Shown: positions 25,761 through 35,106 of the stretch, piece by piece
Numbering within the stretch: position 1 is the first letter of the stretch
Layout: each line of letters starts with the position of its first letter
Assembly (NCBI GenBank): GCA_020025475.1
Contig: JAHHSA010000004.1
Location: forward strand, 1 to 64,000
Source: Oscillibacter sp.
GTDB lineage: Bacteria > Bacillota > Clostridia > Oscillospirales > Oscillospiraceae
Length of the DNA: 64,000 nucleotides
Direction: 5' to 3'
Program-made: the position numbers and the translations under genes
The notes under the pieces: model-generated
Database searches by the model: none
What the model was told of the DNA's origin: nothing
What the model saw: the letters and a program-made list of their open reading frames with translations, nothing else

Positions 25761-25928
25761 GCGAAAAAGCACTGGTTTTCTTTAAATTCTCTGTTTTTCT
25801 CAACAGGATCGCCAAATTTGTTCATTTTCTTCCCTACGTCAGAAAACAGGGAACAGGTGCGCAAAGCAGGGATTCCGCCATCGTCCATGGAAGATTTCAC
25901 ACGGATCAGCGGGGCTGATTCCCTCTGC

Positions 25929-27125
25929 TTAGGCGTCCAGCAGGCAGGCAACACCAGGCAGTTCCTTACCTTCCATAAATTCAAGGGAAGCGCCGCCGCC
26001 GGTGCTGATGTGACTCATTTTGTCGGCGTAGCCCAGCTGCTGCACAGCTGCTGCGCTGTCGCCGCCGCCAATGATGGTGATGGCGTCGGTCTTGCTCAGA
26101 GCTTCGGCCACAGCTTCAGTGCCCTTTGCAAATGCGGGGAACTCAAATACGCCCATGGGACCGTTCCAAATCACGGTGCCGGCATCCTTCACAGCGTCGC
26201 AGTACAGCTTCACAGTCTCGGGGCCAATGTCCAGGCCCTGCCAGCCGTCGGGGATCTCGCCAGCATGGACCACCTGGCTTTTGGCGTCGGGTGCAAATTT
26301 GTCAGCACAGACCGTATCCACAGGCAGCAGCAGCTTGACACCCTTGTCGGCGGCCTTCTGCACCATCTCGTTGGAATAGTCCATCCAGTCAGCTTCCAGC
26401 AGGCTCTCGCCCACCTTACCGCCCTGGGCAGCAGAGAAGGTATAGGCCATACCGCCGCCGATGATGATTGTATCTGCAATCTCCAGCAGGTTGTTGATGA
26501 CACCGATCTTGGATGATACCTTAGAGCCGCCCAAGATGGCCACCAGGGGACGCTTTGGATTGGCCAGTGCGCCGCCGATGACCTCCAGCTCCTTCTGGAT
26601 CAGGAACCCGGACACGGCGGGCAAATACTCGGCAACGCCTGCGGTAGAAGCGTGGGCACGGTGCACGGCGCCGAAGGCGTCGGAGACATACAGCTCTGCC
26701 ATATCGGCCATCGCCTTGGCCAGCTCGGGATCGTTCTTGGTCTCGCCCTTTTCAAAACGGGTATTCTCCAGCAGAAGAATCTCGCCTGGCTTGAGCGCAG
26801 CAGCCTTGGCCTTGGCGTCCTCTCCCACTACATCGTCTGCCATAATGACGGGCTTGCCCAGCAGCTCAGAGAGGCGGGCCGCAACAGGCTTCAGACTCAG
26901 TTCGGGCTTCACCTCGCCCTTGGGCTTGCCCATATGAGAGCAGGCAATGACAGCAGCATTCTGTTCCAGAAGGTATTCAATGGTGGGCAGGGCAGCGCGG
27001 ATGCGCTTGTCGTCAGTGATGACGCCGCTGCCGTCCTTGGCCATGGGCACGTTAAAGTCGCAGCGGAGCAGGACCTTCTTGCCGGCAACGTCGACGTCAC
27101 GAACAGTTTTCTTGTTGTAGTTCAT
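25929..27125 (-). CDS. pgk: Phosphoglycerate kinase
   Basis: A 398-residue two-domain enzyme making ATP from 1,3-bisphosphoglycerate and ADP. The N-terminal domain has [11 protein letters not shown], the substrate-binding arginines and [20 protein letters not shown] and [12 protein letters not shown] (signature) are present. The nucleotide domain has [24 protein letters not shown] and GGGDSAAAV, then [16 protein letters not shown] is about 8 bases before ATG. gap, its usual partner, is not in the window. Confidence 0.98.
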   Translation of the reverse strand: MNYNKKTVRDVDVAGKKVLLRCDFNVPMAKDGSGVITDDKRIRAALPTIEYLLEQNAAVIACSHMGKPKGEVKPELSLKPVAARLSELLGKPVIMADDVVGEDAKAKAAALKPGEILLLENTRFEKGETKNDPELAKAMADMAELYVSDAFGAVHRAHASTAGVAEYLPAVSGFLIQKELEVIGGALANPKRPLVAILGGSKVSSKIGVINNLLEIADTIIIGGGMAYTFSAAQGGKVGESLLEADWMDYSNEMVQKAADKGVKLLLPVDTVCADKFAPDAKSQVVHAGEIPDGWQGLDIGPETVKLYCDAVKDAGTVIWNGPMGVFEFPAFAKGTEAVAEALSKTDAITIIGGGDSAAAVQQLGYADKMSHISTGGGASLEFMEGKELPGVACLLDA

Positions 27126-27225
27126 AGGGAACCTCCGTTATTATTTTATATTCATAATGGATGGGTATTCCGTTTTGACAGATGAATTTTGTTTTTCGAT
27201 CACCGCTCCGGGCGGACAATCCGCC

Positions 27226-27732
27226 TCACAGCTCAGAGACCATTTCGCCTGTGCCCAGCAGGCCGGGATAGCCGGTCTGGCGCAGAGCCTCATAAACAAA
27301 GACCGCCACAGAGTTGGCAAGGTTCAGGCTGCGGGCCTCCGATACCATGGGCAGCCGCACGCAGCGGTCTCGAAGGGCCTCACGGAAGGCAAGAGGAAGT
27401 CCCGCCGTCTCCTTTCCGAAGAAGAGCCAGCTGTCCGGTGTAAACTGTGCCTCGTCAAATCGATGGGGCGCTTTGGTGGTGGCCAGCCAGCAATCAGCGG
27501 CAGCCTCAGGGTGGACTTGAAAAAAATCTTCCAGGCCATCGTACTCCCGGATTTCTACCAGATGCCAATAGTCCAGACCGCAGCGCTTCATGTTTTTCTT
27601 CACCATGGTCTCCGAGGTATCAAACCCCAGTGGGCGAATCAAATGGAGTCGGCTGCCGGTAGCGGCGCAGGTGCGGGCGATGTTCCCGCAGTTCTGGGGA
27701 ATCTCAGGCTCCACCAGGACAATATTGAGCAC
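27226..27732 (-). CDS. trmL: tRNA (cytidine(34)-2'-O)-methyltransferase TrmL
   Basis: A 168-residue SPOUT-fold methyltransferase that 2'-O-methylates the wobble base of certain leucine tRNAs. It begins LNIVLVEPEIPQNCGNIARTCAATG (motif 1 region). The trefoil-knot SAM site is formed by LFFGKETAGLP and the C-terminal VRLPMVSEARSLNLANSVAVFVYEA block, typical of minimal SPOUT enzymes without an extra RNA-binding domain. It has its own promoter and lies 100 bases upstream of pgk, with no terminator seen between them. Confidence 0.95.
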   Translation of the reverse strand: MLNIVLVEPEIPQNCGNIARTCAATGSRLHLIRPLGFDTSETMVKKNMKRCGLDYWHLVEIREYDGLEDFFQVHPEAAADCWLATTKAPHRFDEAQFTPDSWLFFGKETAGLPLAFREALRDRCVRLPMVSEARSLNLANSVAVFVYEALRQTGYPGLLGTGEMVSEL

Positions 27733-27764
27733 AAAGAAGCCTCCTTTTTTACACGATAGTCTTT

Positions 27765-27793
27765 ATTTTAATTCTTTACGTCTATGATTTCAA
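27765..27793 (-). promoter_or_regulatory. Promoter of trmL
   Basis: On the minus strand TTGAAA (27788-27793) and TAAAAT (27765-27770) are 17 bases apart, about 35 bases upstream of the trmL start. Confidence 0.75.
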
Positions 27794-27794
27794 C

Positions 27795-27918
27795 TATAAT
27801 CTAAGTATAAACCGCACTTTTCAAGAAATATGTTTCCGGGAATACTATTTTTCCCTCACCGCCCCCCGTCTTTTCCCTCATTCCCACAGGAGCGGCGGGA
27901 AAGGGAGTGTTTCTTTTT
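27795..27918 (+). ncRNA. Candidate small RNA unit in the trmL-glmU gap
   Basis: A perfect TATAAT on the plus strand (27795-27800; weak -35 TTCTTT 17 bases upstream) is followed about 70 bases later by a hairpin with a U tract. The stem CTTTTCCC/GGGAAAGG encloses an inner TCC-CACA-GGA and the tail is TTTCTTTTT (27909-27918). No gene ends here on this strand. The predicted transcript of about 110 bases contains a C-rich run (CCCTCACCGCCCCCC) able to pair with ribosome binding sites. Speculative. Confidence 0.3.
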
Positions 27919-28060
27919 CGGTTAACGCGCACAGGTGTACCTCTGTCCAATGGTACTGTTTTCTTGGCTTTGTCCCACAAAAACGCACAGATTATCCCAA
28001 AAGATTTGGATGTTTTTCTCGGACTTTTTCTGGATGAACACTAGATTTTCACTAAATATT

Positions 28061-28069
28061 TGGTATAAT
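28061..28069 (+). promoter_or_regulatory. Extended -10 promoter of the GlmU-like gene
   Basis: TGGTATAAT, an extended -10 element with a perfect TATAAT, sits about 80 bases upstream of the start codon. No good -35 box is seen. Confidence 0.6.
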
Positions 28070-28147
28070 ACAATAAAGTAAGATAGCGTGGCTCGCCTGT
28101 GTGCAGCTACGCCACCGCATTGATACCACAAAAAGGAGGGATCTCCC

Positions 28148-29272
28148 ATGGATTGTCCGCGCAGTGCTGTGTTCTTCTTTGAGGAGGATGCATCTGTACC
28201 GGTCAACGCCAAACCGCTGATGCTGGAAGCCGTCCTGTTTTGCCCGATCCTGAGATGGGCGAGCAATCAGTTGCTGGCTGATGGCGTACAGCGGTTTTTT
28301 GTCGTCTGTGGTCCCCGTTTTTCTCAGGAGGCCCGCGCCTGTTTCCCGGAGGATGCAGACGTCATTGTCTCTGAGCAGCAATCTGACCTTCACGCCTTTT
28401 TGAATACGCCCGATCCCGTTCTGGTTCTGAGCCGAGCTGCCCTGCCTCTCAAGGAGGCTGGTGCGGGTTTTGCCTACCAGGCTGCGGGCTACGAGCTGCA
28501 AGAGGCCTGGCAGCAGAAAATGACCAACAATGTCTCTGCTGCCCAGCTGGTTCCCGGCTGGCTCCCCATTTTCAGCGCCGCTACCATTGCCGAGCTGGAG
28601 CTGATGCTCCGGGACCGCATTGTCCAGGCACATATCCAGTCCGGTGTCCGCATTCTGGACCCCAAGTCCGTGTATATCGACCCCAGAGCCGCCATCGGCT
28701 CCGGCACCATGATTCTCCCCGGCACCATTTTGCAGGGCGAGACCATCATCGGTCAGAACTGCACCATCGGTCCTAACGCCCTTGTACGCAACTGCGAAAT
28801 CGGCGACTTCTCAGAGGTCAACGCCTCTCAGGTTCTGGAGAGCACCGTGGGTCAGCGCACCCACATCGGTCCCTTTGCCTACGTCCGCCCCGGCAGCCAC
28901 ATCGGCAGCGACATCAAGGTAGGCGATTTCGTGGAGGTCAAAAACTCCACCATTGGCGACGGAACCAAGATCTCCCACCTCACTTATGTGGGGGACAGCG
29001 ACGTGGGAGAGCATGTCAACTTCGGCTGCGGTACCGTCACCACCAATTATGACGGTTTCCAAAAGCACCGGTGCACCATCGGTGACCACGCGTTTATCGG
29101 GTGCAACACCAATCTGATTGCCCCCGTCACACTGGGTGAGGGCGCCTATACTGCTGCCGGCTCCACCATCACCGAGGACGTCCCCGCGGACGCCCTGGCC
29201 GTGGCCCGCGCCAGGCAGCGCAATGTGGACGGCTGGGCCGAGCGCAACCGCAAAATTCACGGCAAGGGCTGA
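28148..29272 (+). CDS. GlmU-like acetyltransferase with eroded uridylyltransferase domain
   Basis: 374 residues, against about 450-460 for full GlmU. The C-terminal left-handed beta helix (about 165-360) is well conserved with hexapeptide repeats. The acetyltransferase residues are present: His277 in KISHLTYVGD, TTNYDG and IGCNTNLIAPV. This half acetylates glucosamine 1-phosphate in UDP-GlcNAc synthesis. The N-terminal 160 residues occupy the place of the nucleotidyltransferase domain but lack the LAAGxGTRM...K signature and are shortened. UTP-dependent activity is therefore unlikely and a separate pyrophosphorylase would be needed (inference). GGAGGG precedes ATG, and prs follows 72 bases downstream. 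Confidence 0.85.
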   Translation: MDCPRSAVFFFEEDASVPVNAKPLMLEAVLFCPILRWASNQLLADGVQRFFVVCGPRFSQEARACFPEDADVIVSEQQSDLHAFLNTPDPVLVLSRAALPLKEAGAGFAYQAAGYELQEAWQQKMTNNVSAAQLVPGWLPIFSAATIAELELMLRDRIVQAHIQSGVRILDPKSVYIDPRAAIGSGTMILPGTILQGETIIGQNCTIGPNALVRNCEIGDFSEVNASQVLESTVGQRTHIGPFAYVRPGSHIGSDIKVGDFVEVKNSTIGDGTKISHLTYVGDSDVGEHVNFGCGTVTTNYDGFQKHRCTIGDHAFIGCNTNLIAPVTLGEGAYTAAGSTITEDVPADALAVARARQRNVDGWAERNRKIHGKG

Positions 29273-29344
29273 TCCCCTTTTATCCTATGCTGCAAATTTC
29301 ATGTAGATAAACAACATACACATATTTATTGGAGGATACTGAAA

Positions 29345-30298
29345 ATGATTTCTCATGGTAAGGACATCAAGATCTTCTCCGGCAACGCAAATCGCAAGCT
29401 GGCTGAGGACATCTGCCGCCAGATGGGCACCAAGCTGGGCGAGTCCGAGGTTGGCAAGTTCTCCGACGGCGAGATCTTCGTCTCCCTGTACGAGACCGTC
29501 CGCGGCAGCGACGTGTTCGTGGTCCAGTCCACCTGCACCCCCGTCAACGACAACCTGATGGAGCTGCTCATCATGATCGATGCTCTCAAGCGTGCTTCCG
29601 CTGGTCGGATTACTGCTGTGATCCCCTACTTCGGCTATGCACGTCAGGACCGCAAGGCTAAGGCCCGCGATCCCATCACCGCAAAGCTGGTGGCCAACAT
29701 GCTCACCGCTGCTGGCGCTGACCGCGTGCTGACCATGGACCTTCACGCATCCCAGATCCAGGGCTTTTTCGATATCCCCGTGGACAACCTTGCAGGAAAC
29801 CCCATCTTCGTGGACTACTATGCCAAAAAGTTCGGCACTGACTGTGAGAACATGATGGCCGTCTCCCCCGATGTGGGCTCTGTGGCCCGTACCCGTGCCT
29901 TCGCTCAGAAGCTGCACATGAACATGGCCATTGTGGACAAGCGCCGTCAGAAGGCCAATAGCTGCGAGGTCATGAACGTCATCGGTGACGTCGTCGGCAA
30001 GGACTGCATTCTGTTTGACGACATGGTGGATACCGCCGGTTCTCTGTGCAACGCCGCTCAGGCCCTGATTGACCACGGTGCAAAGAGCGTTCACGCCTGC
30101 GCTTCTCACGGCGTTTTGTCCGGCCCCGCTATCGAGCGTCTGAACAACAGCCCCATCCAGGAGCTGGCTCTGCTGGACACCATCCCCGCCAATGTCCAGG
30201 CCTGCGACAAGCTGAAGTATCTGACGGTTGCTCCCATGTTTGCCGAGGCCATTGAGCGCATCTATCAGGAGATCTCCATCTCCAAGCTGTTCCGCTGA
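29345..30298 (+). CDS. prs: Ribose-phosphate pyrophosphokinase
   Basis: A 317-residue enzyme making PRPP from ribose 5-phosphate and ATP, for nucleotide, histidine and tryptophan synthesis. Key blocks are GKFSDGEIFVSLYETVRGSDVFVVQS, the signature DLHASQIQGFFDIPVDNL, the flexible loop KRR (VDKRRQ), and the PRPP-binding loop DDMVDTAGSL. The ATP-binding YFGYARQDRK is intact. It follows the GlmU-like gene, the usual glmU-prs order in Firmicutes. GGAGG is upstream of ATG 29345. Confidence 0.97.
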   Translation: MISHGKDIKIFSGNANRKLAEDICRQMGTKLGESEVGKFSDGEIFVSLYETVRGSDVFVVQSTCTPVNDNLMELLIMIDALKRASAGRITAVIPYFGYARQDRKAKARDPITAKLVANMLTAAGADRVLTMDLHASQIQGFFDIPVDNLAGNPIFVDYYAKKFGTDCENMMAVSPDVGSVARTRAFAQKLHMNMAIVDKRRQKANSCEVMNVIGDVVGKDCILFDDMVDTAGSLCNAAQALIDHGAKSVHACASHGVLSGPAIERLNNSPIQELALLDTIPANVQACDKLKYLTVAPMFAEAIERIYQEISISKLFR

Positions 30299-30511
30299 TT
30301 TCTCCCCGCCCTCGGGTGTTGAGAGTTCTCAGAGGTGCTGTCTCACTTCTTCTCAAGAAACAGACAGATTCATTTCGGAACGTAGTTTCCCCCAGCGAGT
30401 TTGAAACTGTGCGGTGACCGTTTTACCGCCGCAGCGATACGGCGGAGCAGGGACCGGGTTTCTCAAATCTCATAACCAACAAGGCGGGAAAGTTCAGCTT
30501 TCCCGCCTTTT
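30299..30511 (+). terminator. prs-pth gap with intrinsic terminator at its end (30481-30511)
   Basis: The hairpin AAGGCGGGAAAG / CTTTCCCGCCTT with a TTTT tail ends only 37 bases before the pth start, and no promoter is visible after it. The 180 bases before it contain GC-rich inverted segments (for example CCGCCGCAGCGATACGGCGG) but no ORF. Either it simply ends the prs transcript with an unrecognised pth promoter, or it attenuates read-through into pth-mfd. Confidence 0.75.
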
Positions 30512-30548
30512 CGGAATATTTGAATCTAATTTCCAGGAGATATCATCA

Positions 30549-31133
30549 ATGTTTGGAAGCAAAACCTCCGCCGTGGACTGGCTGATTGTCGGCCTGGGCA
30601 ACCCCGGCGACAAATACGAAAAGACCCGGCACAACATGGGCTTTCTCGCCGTGAATCTACTTGCTGAAAAGAAGGGCATCAAGCTCAACAAGGTGAAGTT
30701 CAAGTCCGTCTGCAACATTTGCGAGCTGGGCGGGGCCAGGTGCCTTGTGATGAAGCCCCAGACCTATATGAATCTCTCCGGCGAGGCCGTCCGGGAAGCT
30801 GTGCAGTTCTACAAAATCCCCGCCGACCACGTGCTGGTGATCTACGACGACATCTCCCTGCCTGTAGGCAAGCTGCGCGTCCGGCCCACCGGCTCCGCAG
30901 GCGGCCACAACGGCATCAAGAACATCATTGCCCATCTGGGCACTCAGGACTTTCCCCGTGTCAAAATCGGCACCGGTGCCCCCTCCGACAGCAGCCAGAT
31001 GATCGACTGGGTCATTGGCGTTCCTTCCCAGGCAGAGCGGAAGGTGCTGGCAGAGATGTTTGAAAAGGCCATCGACGCTGCTGCATGCATCATCGAAAAC
31101 GGCACCCAGAAGGCCATGAACACCTTCAACTGA
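30549..31133 (+). CDS. pth: Peptidyl-tRNA hydrolase
   Basis: A 194-residue esterase that recycles peptidyl-tRNAs released from stalled ribosomes. The N-terminal LIVGLGNPGDKYEKTRHNMGF carries the catalytic His and Asn. KPQTYMNLSGEAV and VIYDDISLPVGKLRVRPTGSAGGHNGIKNI match the two family signatures, including the catalytic Asp. ATG 30549 follows AGGAG. mfd lies 104 bases downstream, the standard Firmicutes order pth-mfd. Confidence 0.97.
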   Translation: MFGSKTSAVDWLIVGLGNPGDKYEKTRHNMGFLAVNLLAEKKGIKLNKVKFKSVCNICELGGARCLVMKPQTYMNLSGEAVREAVQFYKIPADHVLVIYDDISLPVGKLRVRPTGSAGGHNGIKNIIAHLGTQDFPRVKIGTGAPSDSSQMIDWVIGVPSQAERKVLAEMFEKAIDAAACIIENGTQKAMNTFN

Positions 31134-31237
31134 CGCATAGTCGTCTCACAATCCGAATACACTGAATGTGGTGCAGGCCCCCTCTCCGGGGTTTGTGCCC
31201 TTTCGTCTTGAATTTCTTTTTTCAGAGGGACTTTGCC

Positions 31238-34200
31238 ATGGAACAGTTTCTGAAACAATTACAGAGCATCCAGGAGGTTGCGGATCTCATCTCTCAGGTT
31301 GAGCGCGGCGGCTGCCCTGTTGCAGTCACGGGGCTTCAGCCCGTCCAGAAGTCATGCGTCTGCGCAGCTGTGGCGCGGGCAGTCCATCGCCCTGCTGTGT
31401 TTCTCTGCGGCGACGAGGGCGAGGCCCAGACGCTCACCAGCGACCTGTCCGCGCTGCTGAATGTAGCGCCGGTAGTGCTCCCCTCCCGGGAGTGGCAGTT
31501 CCGGGACGCCGTCTCCTCCCACGCTTGGGAACAGAAGCGCCTGGGCGCCCTCTATGCCATGGCCACCGGCAGTGCCCCCGTGATCGTGGCCACCATCGAT
31601 GCACTGATGGCCCGTACTTTGGCTCCGGAGACTCTGAAGGCACAGACCTTCCGGCTGGCTGTGGGTGATGTGACCGACCCCGCTCAGCTTTCAGAGCAGC
31701 TGCTCTCCGCCGGCTATGTCCGCTGCGAGCAAGTGGAAGGTGTAGGACAATTCGCCCTCCGCGGCGGCATTCTGGACGTCTATTCTCCTCTGATGGAGCA
31801 GCCTGTCCGCTGCGAATTCTTCGATGACGAGATTGACTCCATGGGAGAGTTCGATCCCAACACTCAGCGGCGAACACGGAACGTGGAGGAGAGCCTGCTG
31901 CTGCCCGCTGCCGAGGTGCTGCCCAGGCTGGCTGAGGGTGGTCTGGCAGGACTTGCCGACACGCTTTCCAAGGTCTCCTCCAAGCTTGCCAAAAAGCAGC
32001 ACACAGAAGAACTGTGCCAGCGGCTGAATTCCGACAGTGAGCGGCTTCGCAGCGGCTCCGTTCCCGGCGGTATGGATCGCTACCTGGCCGCCGTATATCC
32101 CAAGGTCTGGGCCGGCATCCACTATCTGCCTTCCGACGCCATTGTTTTCCTCTGTGAGAGCGGCCGGGTGGACGAGCGGGTCCACAGCACTCTGGTTCAG
32201 CACCGGCAGGATATGGAGTCCATGATCTCCAGCGGTCTGATGGCAGGGGAATATGCAGCACTCTACTTGGACCAGCAGGAGCTCTATGCCACGTTGGAGG
32301 ACTTCCCCGTCATTGAGACCAGCGCCCTGCCCACCAGCCGCTACCCCCTGAAGCCGCGGCATCTCCTGTCCATCTCTGCCCGTCAGCTCAGTTCCTACGG
32401 CGGCAGCCTGGAAACCGCGGTCAGTGAACTGCAGGAATACCGGGACAACGGGAGTGCTGTACTGCTGCTGGCAGCCGGTGAAGGTCGGGCGAAAAACCTC
32501 CACAACATGCTGGAACACCGGAACATCCCAGCTGTGCTGGATCCCAGCAACTCAGAAATGCCGAAGCCCGGTGAGATCCGCATTTCCATCGGCGCTCTCT
32601 CGGCAGGCTGCGAATGGCCCGCCCTGCATCTGGCAGTCCTCACCGAGGGGCAGCTCACCACAGCCGGTCCCCGGAAGCGGCCCAAGCTGAAAAAGGACTC
32701 CAACCGCCAGAAGATCCAGTCCTACACCGACCTGACTCCCGGCGATCTGGTAGTCCATGTCCACCACGGTATCGGCCGCTTCGCCGGAATCCATCGCATG
32801 CCGGTAGACGGTGTGGAAAAGGACTACATCAAAATTGACTATGCCGGCGGTGACTGTCTCTATGTCCCCGCCACCGCTTTGGATCAGGTGAGCAAGTATA
32901 TCGGCGGCGGCGAGGATCATGAGAGGACCCGTCTCAATAAGTTGGGCGGCACTGAGTGGGCCAAGCAGAAAACCCGGGCCAAGGCCGCGGCCAAAGATCT
33001 GGCCAAGGGACTCATTGCCCTCTACGCTGCCCGCCAGCGGACCCCTGGCTACGCCTTCTCTCCCGATTCCCCCTGGCAGCGGGAGTTTGAGGATGCCTTT
33101 CCCTACGCCGAAACCGATGACCAGCTGCGGGCCGTGGCAGACATCAAGGCAGACATGGAGCGCCCGCGTCCCATGGACCGCCTGCTCTGCGGCGATGTTG
33201 GCTACGGAAAAACAGAAGTGGCCCTCCGCGCCGTAATGAAGTGTGTCCTGGACGGCAAGCAGGCCGCCATTCTGGTCCCCACCACCGTTCTGGCACAGCA
33301 GCACTACGCCACCGCCGTAGGGCGGTTTCAGAATTTCCCTGTGACCATCGAGGTTCTCTCCCGGTTTACCAGTGCCAAGGAATCCAAGCGCATTTTGGAA
33401 GCCACCGCCGCCGGTCAGGTGGACCTGCTGATCGGCACCCACAAACTGCTGCAAAAAAATATGAAGTTTCAGGACTTGGGGCTCCTCATTATCGACGAGG
33501 AGCAGCGCTTTGGAGTCACCCACAAGGAGCGTCTCAAGGAGATGTCCAAGCAGGTAGATGTGCTCACACTGTCCGCAACCCCCATTCCCCGGACCTTAAA
33601 TATGGCACTTTCGGGTCTGCGGGACATGTCTACCATTGAAGAACCCCCCCACGACCGCCTGCCGGTGCAGACCTATGTGCTGGAACAGGACTGGGCCGTG
33701 CTGGAGGACGCCATGCGCCGGGAACTGAACCGGGGCGGTCAGGTCTACTACCTCCACAATCGGGTGGAGAACATTTCCATGGTGGCCTCCCGCATTCAGA
33801 AGCTGCTGGGTCCGGAGGTCCGCATCGCGATTGCCCACGGACGTATGAGCGAAAACGAGCTGAGCAGCGTGATGCAGGCCATGGTGGATGGTGAAGCCGA
33901 CATTCTGGTCTGTACCACCATCATAGAAACTGGCATCGATATTCCCAATGCCAACACCATCATCATCGAAGACGCGGACCACATGGGTCTGGCGCAGCTG
34001 CACCAGATCCGGGGCCGTATTGGCCGTTCCTCCCGCCGTGCCTATGCCTACCTGACCTACAGACAGGGCAAAGTGCTGCAGGAGAACGCCGCCAAGCGGC
34101 TGGCAGCCATCCGGGAGTTCGTCGAGTTCGGCTCCGGCTTCCGTATTGCCATGCGGGATCTGGAAATCCGCGGTGCAGGCAACCTGCTTGGCCCGGAGCA

Positions 34201-34747
34201 GTCGGGATACCTCATGACCGTAGGCTATGACCTCTACCTGAAACTGCTGGAAGAGGCCGTGCTGGAGGAAAAGGGTGAGCAGAAGCCCATTGAAACGGAG
34301 TGCACGGCAGACCTGACGGTCAACGCCAATATTCCGGAGCGGTATGTCAAAGACCCGGCCCAACGAATGGACCTGTACCGCCGAATTGCTGCCATCCGGA
34401 CAGACGACGACGCCTCCGACCTGCTGGACGAGATGCTGGATCGCTACGGCGACGCCCCCAAGTCGGTTCTGGCCCTGCTGGATGTGGCTCTGCTGCGTTC
34501 TGCCGCCTCCAAGGCCGGTGTCTCCGATATCTCTCAGAAGAAGAATGTGCTGAAATTCAAGCTGGGTATGTTCCAGCCAGAGGCCCTGGCTGCCGTGTGC
34601 GGTCTTGCCAAGTACCGCTACCGCCTGACCTTGGCCGCCGGGGAAGTTCCCGCTCTGTCTCTGACCCTGAAGCCCGGCGCAGATGTTTTGCAGTCTGCGC
34701 TGGAGCTGGTGGAAGATTTGAAATTGGCCATTCCGCAGAAAGACTGA
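31238..34747 (+). CDS. mfd: Transcription-repair coupling factor Mfd
   Basis: A 1169-residue translocase that removes stalled RNA polymerase and recruits UvrA to DNA damage. The N-terminal third is the UvrB-like module (FALRGGILDVYSPL...RCEFFDDEIDS). A CarD-like RNA polymerase-interacting domain follows (PGDLVVHVHHGIGRFAGI, about 510-580). The RecG-like helicase has Walker A LLCGDVGYGKTEVA, DEEQRFG (DEXQ type), SATPIPRTLNMAL and QIRGRIGRSSRRAYAYL. The C-terminal TRCF domain ends the protein. Start ATG 31238 has AGAGGGA upstream. Full length; no frame problems seen. Confidence 0.98.
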   Translation: MEQFLKQLQSIQEVADLISQVERGGCPVAVTGLQPVQKSCVCAAVARAVHRPAVFLCGDEGEAQTLTSDLSALLNVAPVVLPSREWQFRDAVSSHAWEQKRLGALYAMATGSAPVIVATIDALMARTLAPETLKAQTFRLAVGDVTDPAQLSEQLLSAGYVRCEQVEGVGQFALRGGILDVYSPLMEQPVRCEFFDDEIDSMGEFDPNTQRRTRNVEESLLLPAAEVLPRLAEGGLAGLADTLSKVSSKLAKKQHTEELCQRLNSDSERLRSGSVPGGMDRYLAAVYPKVWAGIHYLPSDAIVFLCESGRVDERVHSTLVQHRQDMESMISSGLMAGEYAALYLDQQELYATLEDFPVIETSALPTSRYPLKPRHLLSISARQLSSYGGSLETAVSELQEYRDNGSAVLLLAAGEGRAKNLHNMLEHRNIPAVLDPSNSEMPKPGEIRISIGALSAGCEWPALHLAVLTEGQLTTAGPRKRPKLKKDSNRQKIQSYTDLTPGDLVVHVHHGIGRFAGIHRMPVDGVEKDYIKIDYAGGDCLYVPATALDQVSKYIGGGEDHERTRLNKLGGTEWAKQKTRAKAAAKDLAKGLIALYAARQRTPGYAFSPDSPWQREFEDAFPYAETDDQLRAVADIKADMERPRPMDRLLCGDVGYGKTEVALRAVMKCVLDGKQAAILVPTTVLAQQHYATAVGRFQNFPVTIEVLSRFTSAKESKRILEATAAGQVDLLIGTHKLLQKNMKFQDLGLLIIDEEQRFGVTHKERLKEMSKQVDVLTLSATPIPRTLNMALSGLRDMSTIEEPPHDRLPVQTYVLEQDWAVLEDAMRRELNRGGQVYYLHNRVENISMVASRIQKLLGPEVRIAIAHGRMSENELSSVMQAMVDGEADILVCTTIIETGIDIPNANTIIIEDADHMGLAQLHQIRGRIGRSSRRAYAYLTYRQGKVLQENAAKRLAAIREFVEFGSGFRIAMRDLEIRGAGNLLGPEQSGYLMTVGYDLYLKLLEEAVLEEKGEQKPIETECTADLTVNANIPERYVKDPAQRMDLYRRIAAIRTDDDASDLLDEMLDRYGDAPKSVLALLDVALLRSAASKAGVSDISQKKNVLKFKLGMFQPEALAAVCGLAKYRYRLTLAAGEVPALSLTLKPGADVLQSALELVEDLKLAIPQKD

Positions 34748-34766
34748 CCCCCCGCACCCCATTGAA

Positions 34767-35085
34767 TGAACTGCACCCCATTTGTTAGACAGTATGAGAT
34801 ACTGAATAACAGGTGGGGTGCTTGACTATGCCAAAAAAGGACGAAAATTGGCAGTACCGACACAAACAATACCTCTCCAACCCCGCAGATAACGGTATCC
34901 GACAGAGGATGAGCCGCGGGGGGAAACTGGTGGGGCAACACTGATGGAATATGCCGATTGCTACCGTAACAAGCGGATTCAGGCAAAATGAAATGGCTTG
35001 CCCCCTGCTTTGCACAGGACGCAAGCCATTTCGGCAGCTTAAATAATTTTTGCTGCAAATATTCCCGCCCCTTTTGGGGTCCTTC
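34767..35085 (+). mobile_element. Decayed IS3-family element remnant
   Basis: TGAACTGCACCCCATTTGTT at 34767 resembles the left end of IS3/IS150-type elements. A short frame at 34828 (MPKKDENWQYRHKQYL) resembles an orfA start and stops after about 38 codons. At 34944 a piece of the orfB C-terminus appears (CYRNKRIQAK, in-frame stop, then NGLPPALHRTQAI...A), the IS3 NKRI-K-GLSP-YR-QA pattern. The catalytic core is missing. The right end near 35065 (CCCCTTTTGGGGTCC) is unclear. Internally deleted, with no active transposase. Confidence 0.7.
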
Positions 35086-35106
35086 ATCCAATTGGGTTGG
35101 GATTTT

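Noticed and set aside
25653..25928. Plus-strand ORFs in the tpiA-pgk gap
   Set aside because: The gap is explained by the tpiA promoter and leader; the frames run into the complement of pgk and have no start signals.
30299..30548. T-box riboswitch before pth
   Set aside because: The antiterminator consensus (GGGTGGNACCGCG) is absent; GCAGGGACCGGG is only a superficial likeness.
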